From Hyparrhenia diplandra (taxonomy: Eukaryota > Streptophyta > Magnoliopsida > Poales > Poaceae), in contig JADLZK010008586.1 of the NCBI GenBank assembly GCA_015847255.1, positions 124,001-188,000 of the forward strand: DNA of 64,000 nucleotides, in the 5' to 3' direction. The position numbers and the translations under genes are program-made. Positions 24,224-33,163 of the stretch are shown piece by piece (positions within the stretch are counted from its first letter, which is position 1; every line of letters starts with the position of its first letter). The notes under the pieces were generated by a model, which saw only the letters and a program-made list of their open reading frames with translations, searched no databases and was not told the origin of the DNA.

Positions 24224-24448
24224 ACTTTCTGAAGTCTGTTACTCAATATTTTTTACAAAATAAAAAATTGATTTATTTTGAGACGGAGATTGTATTGAGC
24301 TATTGTTTTTCATGTGTTTGCGTGCCAGAACACTTATGTCTTTAATATTTTGTTCTTTATACTGTTTGAGATTAATTATGCTGCTTGTTGTTTTACCTTT
24401 TCTTTTGCATCAGTTTATTTATGTCTTCTTTATTTGTGTTTCGTCCAG

Positions 24449-24988
24449 AAGCCATACTTAAAACTGACTGGTCCTACTAGAGCTGTTGTGATGTTGGGGC
24501 CTGTGACTTTTGAGGTTGAGCTGTCAGTGAAGGGCGCTACTGAATCCGAGGATAAAGACTTAAGCTATCTAGCTGAGCCATTAGTGCATCAGTCTCCTTT
24601 GTAAATCGAGTGTACTTATCACAGACTATACTAGTAAGCTTAGCACAATAGAGTTTACACATGGTCATATTTGCCGATCCATGGAGGCGACGATAAGTGT
24701 GCAATTGATTAATGGGTCATGGCAAGGTCACCGCAGTGAAATTTTTTGTTTGTACCGACAGCATCGGTGAGGAAGTCTTATTACTTGATTCTGGAGATGA
24801 GGATGTGCCTGTTACCGCTGACAACACGATCGAGCTTTCACGGCGAGTTGTTTCTGTTGAGCGCAAGGGGAAGTTGAAGGTTTTGTCAGAGCGTGGCAGG
24901 GTAATGACTTAGTTGATGTGAAGATGAAAGATTTCACACCCAAGGAATTTGTTAGAAGTTATGGTAGGCTTAACTTTGGCTTCTGTAA
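24449..24988 (+). pseudogene. DUF6598 copy A, exon 3
   Basis: Acceptor TCGTCCAG precedes it. The exon encodes [18 protein letters not shown] and onward, then shifts frame at a short gap after LVHQSPL, continuing with STIEFTHGHI, EATISVQLINGSW, then VCTDSIGEEVLLLDSGDEDV and NTIELSRRVVSVE. A retroposon interrupts it after LASV. Confidence 0.8.
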
Positions 24989-25859
24989 CTCTCGAATCCT
25001 CTCGTCCAGCTACAGTACAGAGAGGCGGAAGTGAGTGCTCCAGTCGCCGCCCGGCGGGTCGGGCGGTCTTCCTCGCCTCCGATGGCCCCTGGGGCTTCGT
25101 GAGGCGGTGGAGTTCCCTCGCCCGGGCGGTGTGGGTCCGAGTAGAGTTAGGGTTAGGGTTCGGCGACGTGGCCGGCGGAGGCGGCGTCGTCGGCGGGGAA
25201 TAAGGTCCTCCGTCCTATTCCTCGTCTCGGCGGTGTTCGTCTCCGGCGCCGTCGGCGAAGTGCGTGGAGGTGGTGTCGGCCGCCGGCCGCCCATATCTGA
25301 GGAGTCCTTGGCGGCTGCGGTTCCCTCGTCTCATGGGGGTGGTGGAGCCGGCCGCTTTCTTTGTGTCAAGGCTACGGGGGCAGCTGTGGGTGTTGCGGCA
25401 TGGTGGAGTGCGGATCGAGCTCGTTCTTCCGGCGGCGCGGGTCGCCCGGTGGGCTCGGTCCGGGATTGAGGCACCCGGGGTGTATCCCCGGCCGATTTTC
25501 TTTCCACGGCGTTTCAATCTCGGCGTCGGCGTCGGGTGGCTTTTGCGGCTCTTCAAAGCCCGTGCAATTGAGTTCCTCCAGTTCTTGGGTGGCCATGGTG
25601 TCTTCTTCCACGGCGGTGGTGGCGACGGCTTAACGGCGGCGGGCGAAGATTTCGATTCGGCGTCTTCGGGAAGCACGGGGTCCGGGGTCCTCTTTGTAAT
25701 ATCTTCTTTTCTTAGGGGCCTTTGTGTTAGATGGCTAGGACAGCTGTCCTTGTATCCTCCTCATCCGTACCTGGTCTTGTACGCTGCGTCTGTGTACGCG
25801 TCTGTGCACGCTTTCCTTACTCAGTAATACAGGTAACTTTTCAAAAAAAAAAAAAAAAA
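24989..25859 (+). mobile_element. GC-rich poly(A)-tailed retroposon
   Basis: In copy B the sequence runs TTCTGTAAAATCAAAGTCAT without interruption. In copy A 871 bp ending in 17 A residues separate TTCTGTAA from GTCATTG. The insert is GC-rich (5'-like, with GTTAGGGTTAGGGTT) with overlapping open frames on both strands but no recognisable domain. The tail and precise empty site show retroposition; whether it is a LINE 5'-part, long SINE or processed transcript is unresolved. A clear TSD is absent. Confidence 0.75.
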
Positions 25860-26030
25860 GTCATTGTGGCTTGGTCACTTGTTACTGTTCATTACAATAT
25901 TAGTTTAAATTCACTCTAGTTGTTTTTATTCTGGATATCGACTGGAAGTCTGGAACTGGAATCAATAGGAGAGGAGGCTGGGATTAGATTTTTTTTTAGT
26001 TACAAAATAATTGTTTTTAGCTTTGGCGCG
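25860..26030 (+). pseudogene. 3' tail of DUF6598 copy A
   Basis: This matches the sequence after the coding part of copy B (52478-52590 and 52836-52905), including GATATCGACTG and TCTGGAACTG. It holds the empty site (GGAATCAATAGG) of the MITE found in copy B. Confidence 0.7.
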
Positions 26031-26235
26031 ATGTAGTAAAGTACTGCTCCCTGCGAATGACAAGTGCATGCTCAGGCGCACGCAGTTGGAAACCATCCAA
26101 ATTCAGGCGTCTGACACCTAGGAAACGTGATGAAAAATCAGGCACTCGAAATATACGAGAAGTGTAACAAGGATTTGCAAGGAAATGTATTTTTGCAAAA
26201 TGACTTGAGGATTCCAAACAAGATTATGTTTAGGT

Positions 26236-26241
26236 TTTATT
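26236..26241 (-). terminator. Poly(A) signal of the S-domain kinase gene
   Basis: AATAAA on the minus strand about 75 nt after the kinase stop codon. Position and sequence fit a plant polyadenylation signal. Confidence 0.45.
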
Positions 26242-26315
26242 TTCAGATATGGACACAAACAAAGACTGGCACATCTCTTAATTTGCACTGAATACGGTTA
26301 ATACCAATTACCAAA

Positions 26316-28829
26316 CTAAATACTGTTTTGTAGATGGGATCGTGAGAGGCAAGCGAAGTAGGCACTGGCAGGTGTACACACAAAGGTGGCATCGCTGGCG
26401 AATGCTGCTTGCAGCGACGCCGGAATCGGGGGCACGTCCAGGGCCACGACCCCTCCAGCGCTTGTACCACCTGCTCCATCGACGGCCGGTGCGCCTCGTC
26501 GTCCTGCACGCACCAGCAGGCCACCCTGCACGCGCGGTCCAGCTCCCGAGCGTCCGCGTCGCCGCACAGGCGCTCGTCCAGCAGCCCGACGAGCGCCTCC
26601 CTTGGTTGACCTTCCTCGCGGCCACCAGCGGGAAGTACCCCGACAGCGACGCCTCCTGCTCCTGCTCTGTGGTCGCCCAGCCTCGCGTGTTTCTCCGGCC
26701 TGAAATGATCTCCAGCAGCACCATGCCGTAGCTGTACACGTCGGCCTTGGCGGTGATGGGCACGCCGGAGATCCACTCCGGCGCGAGATACCCGATGGTG
26801 CCCCGCACCGTCGTCAGGACGCGGCTGAAGTCCCTTCCTAGCAGCTTTGCCATGCCGAAGTCGGCGACCTTGGGCACGAGGTTGACGTCGAGCAGGATGT
26901 TCTCCGGCTTGATGTCACAGTGGATGATGCAGTCCCGGCAACCCTCGTGGAGGTACAGCAAGGCCCGGGCGGCGCCAAGCGCGATCTGGAACCTCGCGCG
27001 CCAGCTCAGCGCCGGCGCCGCCGCGAAGAGCGCCCTGTCCAGCGAGCCGTTGGGCATGTGGTCGTAGACGAGCAGTCGCTCGCTGCCGTGAGAGGAGAAG
27101 CCGCGGAGGCGGACGAGGTTGACGTGCTGGATCATGCCGATGGTGCGCACCTCGTTCCTGAACTGCTTGTCCCCCACGCAGAGGACGCCTTCCAGCTTCT
27201 TCACGGCGACGGCGGCGTCGACACCGGACAACGTACCTTTGTACACTGAGCCGAAGCTGCCACCGCCGAGCTTCTCCGAGAAGTTCTTGGTCGCCCTCCT
27301 CATGTCGCTGTACTTGAACGCCACGAGGCTACCGCCTTCTGCTGCAGCTTGCATGAATCTTATGCTCCTCTGTCTTCTCCTGAACATCTTAACAAGCACG
27401 GTCACGATGACAGACAAGCAGGCTAGGACCGACGCAGCGGAGGCAACAGAAACCAAGACGACGACCGTTCTGTTACGGCCATTCGAGGGCACGTCCATGG
27501 CAGACAGCCGGAGGTAAAGATCATCCGTGCTTGCCGTGTCCATGGCAGACAACCCGAGCAGGTCACCGTACCAGAGAGCACAGCGACTACTGCCGTAGGA
27601 GTAAGCGTTGCAGTCACAACTCCTCAAGCACGCTGACCTGCAGTCTTCAGCGCTTGACGGTGATGCTCCTGCAGCTGAAGGCGACGAGTTACTCGTTAAG
27701 GAGAAGGAAATGCCTGGCGCCAGCAAGAAGGCGTCGCCGCCGTCCTTGTCGCGAACCGAACTGTTGGTGCTGCCGTGACAGTGCAAGGGATTGTTCCGGC
27801 GGCAGCCGTGCGAGTGATCTCCGAGCTCCCAGTCATTGACGGAGGAGGGGGCCGGAAGCCGGCAGGGCAGCTACAGAGTGTCTCGCTCTTCTCGTCGCAG
27901 ACGCCGAACGCGCCGCAGACAGCGTAGACGTCGCAGATCTGGTGTGGTTCGGCCCATATGATCGTCCACTCGTCGGAGGACGGCAGCCACATGATCTGCC
28001 TCACCTGACCGGAGACGTCCACGACTAACCTGGAGATGACCGTGGGATCTTGCAGGGAGTAGTCGAAATAGCTGGCGTTCGCCGTGGCCACGAACTCGAA
28101 GTTGTACTTGTAGTGCGACGTCATCTCCGGGATACCGGCAAATATGTTGCCGGTCCAGATTCCACTGCTCCAGAAGTTCACGGTCCTGTTCCAGGACAGG
28201 AAGAACTGGCTGCTCCCGTTCGGATCGATTCCCAGGGAGTACATGCCGGGAGCCGGATCATTGGAGCTCCTCCAAGAAGTAAGAGCCTGCACGTGGCCGG
28301 TGATCCTGTTCATACCGAGACGGACTCCCGGGAGCCACGTGTCGGTGGGGTGCTCGAAGCTCTGCCACAGGACCTCGCCGTCGTCATCGTGGCGGAGGAC
28401 GAGGTTTCCGTTGTCCAAGAGGACAGCCACGGTGCGGTTGAGGCTGCTGCCGGGGATGACGACGTTCGAGGACCATACGAGCTCCCCAGCCTCGTTGGTG
28501 AGCACGAGGTTGCCGTCCACCGCAACGGCGAGCTGAGAGGACGCGGGGTCGGAGACCGGCGCGGCTCTGTTTGCGACCCACACGGGCGTGCGCGGCGTCA
28601 CGGCTTTCTTGTACCAGATTCCCACGTAGTAGTTGTGAGAAGAGGCCGTGTTGCTGTCACCACCTGCTGCTGCTGGACGGAAGAAGCCCAGCTCGAAGCT
28701 GCCGCCTCTGGACACGACGGTCCGGCCGCCGGAGATGGCGGAGTTGGCGGTGATGGTGTCCGATGCGAAGCACCGTGCACTGCCGATGATGGCCACAGCC
28801 GTGACAAGTAGTAGCGTTGGTGAAGCCAT
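26316..28829 (-). CDS. G-type lectin S-receptor-like Ser/Thr kinase (three apparent frameshifts)
   Basis: Plasma-membrane receptor kinase of the S-domain family, about 840 residues and intronless. In order: signal peptide (MASPTLLLVTAVAIIGSARC), B-lectin domain (ELGFFRPA; WVANRAAPV; GNLVLTNEAGELVW), S-locus glycoprotein domain (SFEHPTDTWLPG; CDVYAVCGAFGVC), PAN domain (CRSACLRSCDCNAYSY), a membrane segment (VVVLVSVASAASVLACLSVI), then kinase. Kinase motifs: GGGSFGSVYKG, AVKK lysine, HCDIKPENILLD, DFGMAKLL, GTIGYLAPEW. Cys before the catalytic Asp makes it a non-RD kinase. The frame breaks near 27850, 26600 and 26445, each where one C or G is missing from a run; with these restored the protein is full length. 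It resembles the At2g19130 type. Either a recent pseudogene or base-call error. Confidence 0.93.
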
Positions 28830-28937
28830 CGGTGAGAGGACGATGCTGGGGAATGGGGAGAGCTAACTGTGTGTCGATCAGTGTCTACGTACTGATGATC
28901 GTTACCGAGTTGGGAGTGAACTCATCCGGTACCTACG

Positions 28938-28947
28938 TTATTTAAAA
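28938..28947 (-). promoter_or_regulatory. TATA-like element upstream of the S-domain kinase
   Basis: The minus strand reads TTTTAAATAA about 110 nt before the ATG. It sits directly against the Helitron-like insertion at 28949, so everything upstream of the core promoter is transposon sequence. Confidence 0.4.
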
Positions 28948-28948
28948 C

Positions 28949-29280
28949 TCTTATAAAAAAAAAAAAAAAACCCACTGACTATTTCTCTTTACATATAAGA
29001 TGTCCACCTCAGCAATCACTATCATTTTCTCTTAACATGCAAGAAGTTCACCTCAACAGTTCATTACATTTGCAATTAAACTTCACTAACATAAGAATTA
29101 TAATATCTACGTCAGCGAGACACATCATCCACTATGGATACACTCTCCATGATTATGCTAATAAATCTATACATACATATATTATATCATATTTCTGTAT
29201 TACCAACACACTAATATACATCTTCTAACCCATTTATATTTCTCTTAATACATGTAGCAACGCACGGGAAATCCTCCTAG
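28949..29280 (+). mobile_element. Non-autonomous Helitron-like element
   Basis: It starts TCTTATAAAAAA and ends GCAACGCACGGGAAATCCTCCTAG followed by T, matching the 5' TC and 3' CTRR-T rule. The GCAACGCACGGG phrase before the end is common in grass non-autonomous Helitrons (from memory). It has no coding capacity and no target duplication. The 5' neighbour is C, not the usual A, so the left end is less sure. Confidence 0.65.
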
Positions 29281-29439
29281 TTACGTATAACAACTAAACT
29301 AGCCTCAGAGAACCACCCTAAATCGGTTTTGACAATACGGTGGTAATTAAATTTTTTTTTACTTTTGCTATTTATCTGTTGACAGTTTTATTTGGTAATA
29401 ATCTATAGATTTCTATACATTAAATAATTGAGCTTTAGG

Positions 29440-30520
29440 ATTTGTGCTACAACCATCTAATGAGTCACATGAATAAAAAAAATATGGTTATTTTGATCCA
29501 TACCATTGCATTTCTCGTAGTTCTGAGATCTGCCAATTCAACTATTTTGAAACAACCTGCCATTATAATTCTTCATCTACCTGATTCATGTCATTTTCTA
29601 CATTTCTTGTTGTTTGGACCCACTGTCATATAATTGTAACCATCTTCCGTATGGACTAAAATGCCATGCTCTTCTCTCCTTCCACTCACTGACGTGTGGG
29701 TCCCACAAGTCAGCTTCACCTTCAACCTCCAGCTTGCGTCCATGGCAATGGTCGCGCATGGCCTAGGCAGACGGACGCGCCCGCCGACGTGGACTGCCTT
29801 GACTGCCCATGCGAGGCCGCCACACCGGCCCGCCAGCGAGGAGCTCTGCGCCCGCCCATGCACCGTCGAGCACGCCATGTCCGGCCGCGAGCTCTGTGCC
29901 AGCCGCATGCACTGTTGACCGATATCCACACTGGCTAGCCACCTCCGCGCGACATGACCGACAAAGAATAGCACCAGCCGTTATTTTTTTTTTTTTTTTT
30001 TTCATATGCCCTCCTCCACCGTATGGGTTGAGCGTTATCGCGGGGTGCTACACCCTGTCGGATCCGGTGTATGGCGCCGACGGCCGATCTCGGCCAGCGA
30101 GCTTGCGGCCGACCATGGCATGCTCGGCGAGGCGTGGGCGGGCACAGAGCTGCTCGCGTGGGTGGGTGTAGCTGCCTCGCAGCGGCGCAGCCATCGCGAG
30201 TGTCCGCCCAAGCCGTGCGACCACGACCACTGCCATGGACGCGCAGACATAGGGTTGAAGCTGAAAGCGACATGTGGGGCCCACAAGCCAGCAAGTGGAA
30301 GGAGGAGCAGTGGTAGTTTAGTCCACACGAAAGATAGTACTATGACAGTGGGTTCAGACCGCCAGATTTAGGTAGACCAAGAATTGTAATGGCATGCTTC
30401 AAAATAGGTGAATTATAATAGCATATCACTGAACTCCAAGAATTGTAATGGTATGGATCAAAATAACCTAAAAAAACATGACAAATTTGACCACCTAAAA
30501 TCTGTCAACAAATAATCCGA
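29440..30520. mobile_element. Long foldback element with GC-rich arms
   Basis: Left arm (about 29440-29930) and right arm (about 30060-30520) are imperfect inverted copies. Shared phrases include GTTATTTTGATCCATACCAT, the CACTGTCAT block and GTGGG[T/C]CCCAC. The centre holds a run of about 21 T. Open frames in the arms are mirror images and not genes. Long terminal inverted repeats suggest a MULE-type or other foldback DNA transposon; no transposase is present and TSDs were not resolved. Confidence 0.7.
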
Positions 30521-30745
30521 CCCTTTTAAACTCATTCGATCTTATGGGAAAAGTGTAAATTACGTGCAGAATATATAGGTTTTCTTTTTTAAGTGGCCTC
30601 ATTGATCCTATGTCATGTTGTGCATCTTCCTTCTAAATCTCGCTGAATGCATTCGTGAGTGTTATTAGGTGATCAACTACGATCGTCAAATCGGCCTCAT
30701 TTTTCTTCTTTTTGACTATCAGCCTCATTGTTTTAGACCTCTTAA

Positions 30746-30875
30746 TTACTGCTACGCGTAATGACCGCGCGTGCGATTCAGACGCTCACCTTCTAGTAAT
30801 TACTAGTGCGTTACTGCTGCGTGTAATGACCGCGCGTGCGATTCAGACGTTCACCTTCTAACTACTAGTGTCTGA
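30746..30875 (+). repeat. 65-bp tandem duplication
   Basis: Two copies of a 65-bp unit (TTACTGCTACGCGTAATGAC and GCGTGCGATTCAGACG blocks) lie head to tail, differing at a few positions. Confidence 0.85.
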
Positions 30876-31345
30876 CCGGAACAGAATATATAATGGTCTT
30901 TTTCCGTGACCGATGCTTCGACGAACCAGTCTATACGACATCGAAGCACATAGATCACATCAATCACGAAAAAGGTGCTATAATAAAAGAAGATGCGTAC
31001 AAAAAAAAAAAATGAAAAGCTGAAAACTATTCGGCAGTGTTTAGATCCCAAAATTTACGCTCCAAACTGTTGACTGTAAAAAACTTTACAACTCTACAAC
31101 TTTACAGGTGTTGATCTGTTTAGATCCATTCTTTAAAAAGGTGGCTAAATTCTTCAAAATTTACACCCCAAATATTCTAACACCCAAAATCTCAAAACTT
31201 AGTCCATTCTTCAAAATTATACCCAACCAGAGCGGTACCGCCGTACTTGAGCTCGACCCGTGCTGCACTCCACGACCCTGGTCTGTTGCTTTAGACCGCG
31301 TGCGGGCGCCAGAACGTGGGATTCACGCATGCGGCGATGGGTGGT

Positions 31346-31638
31346 CACCCTCCGTCTAAACAAGTAAATCTCGCTTTCGAAGTCAAAGATTCTTAATTTT
31401 GACTGAATATATATGACAAGGTAGTATTGTCATTGATGTGCATGCCTTAAATTTGATTCGATTTATAGAGAGTACATACAACATTTGTATCTTCAAATAA
31501 ATTCATTAAAAAACTAGATTTAAATATCTTTTTAATGATACTAATTATTTGTCAATAAATATTATATTTTTAAATATATATTTAGTCAAAATTGTTTCTC
31601 GAGAAACATAAGCGACAGATAATTAGTGTTGGAGGAAG
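31346..31638. mobile_element. Stowaway-like MITE
   Basis: It begins CACCCTCCGTCTAAAC and ends GTGTTGGAGGAAGTA, the mariner MITE type also seen at 50115-50344 and 56505-56738. Interior phrases such as CTTCAAATAAATTCATTAAAAAACTA are shared with those copies. Ends are diverged. Confidence 0.6.
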
Positions 31639-31764
31639 TAACTTTCATGATACGTAATAAGTATCAATAGATTAATTATCAAACATACTAGAGGGATTCT
31701 CGCGCGTTGCGCTGGTAGGAAGGGGGTATTGTTAAAGGATTGAATTGTAATCACTAAGAAATCT
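31571..31764 (+). repeat. Tandem duplication unit 1, left part
   Basis: This matches 49057-49246 with minor changes. Together with 48798-49056 it forms unit 1 of a ~450-bp tandem duplication, split by the LTR element at 31765. CTAG near 31688 followed by GAGGGATTCTCGCGCG looks like a minus-strand Helitron 3' end. Confidence 0.85.
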
Positions 31765-32426
31765 TGTCATGAACCGGGATTGGGCCAGCCCGGGACGGGC
31801 TAAAAGGGCTGAACCGGCCGCGACCGCCCCACAAGGGGGCCAGGGCGCGCGCGCGGCAGGGGGCCGGCGCCCCCGCCGCGCCGCCGCCTCTCTCTCCCGT
31901 CCGTCCGACTACGCCGTCTTCAAGTTAGGATTATCTTAGGCTTTTTTGGTGCGTAAAGGGAATATTCCAATCTATAAGGAAGACCCTTATTAGGAAATAA
32001 ATAAATATTGCTTGTAAAAGGTATTCCAATCGTATAAGGAAACCTTATAGGAGATTACTTAGATTACAAGTCCCACTAAGCCGGGCTATATAAGCGAGGC
32101 ATGTAATCTCTTTGGGGATAAGCAAGCAATAAAAATCGTCCCTATCTATCTCTACTGCCCAACCGCCGCCGCCTCCACCACCGCCGCCGCCGCCCCGTGC
32201 GCCCGTCTTTGCCACGCCCGCGCCACGGCGCCGCGCACCGCACCACCGGGCGCGCCGCCGCCGCCCCCCTTCCCCCTCCGCCACGGCGCCGCCCCTCCTC
32301 GGCTGCTGCCAGCGCCGCCGCCGGCCGCCGCCGTCGTCGGGAGACAGCCGCCCCTACGCCACCTTCACCGCTCCAGCGGTCGTCGGTGGCGTGTCACGAC
32401 CGGCCCAATCTAACCGGTCTATGGAT
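31765..32426 (+). repeat. 5' LTR of the gag-bearing element
   Basis: About 662 bp, pairs with 48182-48797. It ends CTATGGATA instead of CTATGACA. A CCG/CGC-rich segment at 32160-32340 accounts for the length difference and the spurious open frames there. Confidence 0.88.
32086..32094 (+). promoter_or_regulatory. TATA box in the 5' LTR
   Basis: CTATATAAG, also present at 48492-48500 in the other LTR. A GCAATAAAAAT poly(A)-like signal follows about 40 bp later in both. Confidence 0.55.
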
Positions 32427-32475
32427 ACCGGGTATCCGGAGACCGGGGCGATTCCCACCACCCAAGGCTTTCGAG

Positions 32476-33163
32476 ATGACCAAGTTCACCATGGCGCTGA
32501 AGGCACTCCTCGACGACAACTGCGCCAAGATCGCCCGACGTTTCGGCGAGATCGAGGCGGCGCTGCGGTGCATGGGTATGTCTACACCGCCCCAAAGCTT
32601 CCACTACCTCCCGCTCCGGCTCGGCGACCACGGCGACCACGCTGGAGGACAGCCAGCGGCGGCCGCCGCCGCCGGCTGAGGCCGCCCAGGGCGCGCTGCC
32701 GCCGCCGCCCTCCCACTGCGACATCGTCGGACGGCGCCGACCGCCATCCTCCGGCTGGAGGAGGATGCGGCGTTATGCGTGACGCACCGGCCGTCATCGA
32801 CATCGTCATCGGCGACACCGCAGCACCGGCTGCCCTCTCCTCTCCTCCGACACTGCGGCCGCGCGGGACTCTCCGGCGAGACGGCGTCACCCTTGGCGCC
32901 CCGCTCCGGCGCCACCCGGCGTCCTCGGGCTGATGCGCCACCCGTGGTGCCCGGCTCCGTGGTGCCACCCGCGGCACCTCGCCCCCAGGTCACCGGACCT
33001 AACCCCCCCTCTCGTCACTTCGTGCGGAGGTCCCGAGTACGGCGGCAACGACAACCCCGACCTCACGGATACGGAAGATGGAGCTGCTGTTCGAGCTCAA
33101 GGAGGACATCGACCCCGACTACTACGTGCGGTATATGCTGCCTTCCATCTGACAGGTCCTGCT
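32476..33163 (+). pseudogene. Gag, N-terminal part
   Basis: Begins near MTKFTMALKALLDDNCAKIA and passes through frameshifted proline-rich sequence to LKEDIDPDYYVRY and AAFHLTGPA, the start of the retrotransposon gag core. It stops abruptly at 33163, where the Athila-like element is inserted, and resumes at 46840. Confidence 0.75.

Larger units (their letters stand above)
22121..24292. mobile_element. Stowaway-type MITE interrupted by a LINE
   Basis: Left end CTCCTCAGTCTCAAAATAAA and right end TTTATTTTGAGACGGAGATT are inverted copies, flanked by TA on both sides. About 280 bp belong to the MITE (22121-22340 and 24232-24292); the rest is the inserted LINE. TA target and CTCCxTCxGTCTC ends are characteristic of Tc1/mariner Stowaway elements. 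Confidence 0.8.
20240..24988 (+). pseudogene. DUF6598-family gene, disrupted copy A
   Basis: Three exon remnants join in phase. Exon 1 (about 20240-20358) ends ...FEFT, exon 2 (20913-22060) starts KIPPMRFTDNPAPPYT, and exon 3 (24449-24988) starts [14 protein letters not shown]. Core family phrases are [57 protein letters not shown] and EATISVQLINGSW. Breaks: a single-base loss after VKVQE, a solo LTR in exon 2, TAA in place of an expected CAA before TLTQE, a stop after LVHQSPL, an extra T in a T run near 24745 and a T loss near 24882. The 5' end is lost at the Tat-like junction. Family function is unknown to me. Confidence 0.8.

Noticed and set aside
28050..28811. A 253-codon plus-strand frame opposite the S-domain kinase
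   Set aside because: It is antisense to the lectin and S-locus domains of a clear gene and has no domain of its own; high GC suppresses stops.
29661..30371. Overlapping frames of 60-130 codons
   Set aside because: They are mirror images in the two arms of a foldback element and have no domain.
31035..31345. Repeated CTGTTTAGATCC phrases as a MITE
   Set aside because: No pair of inverted ends or TSD could be defined; left unassigned.
32197..32679. 160-codon frame rich in Pro, Arg and Ala
   Set aside because: It lies mostly in CCG/CGC repeats of the 5' LTR, and the same region is repeated in the other LTR.
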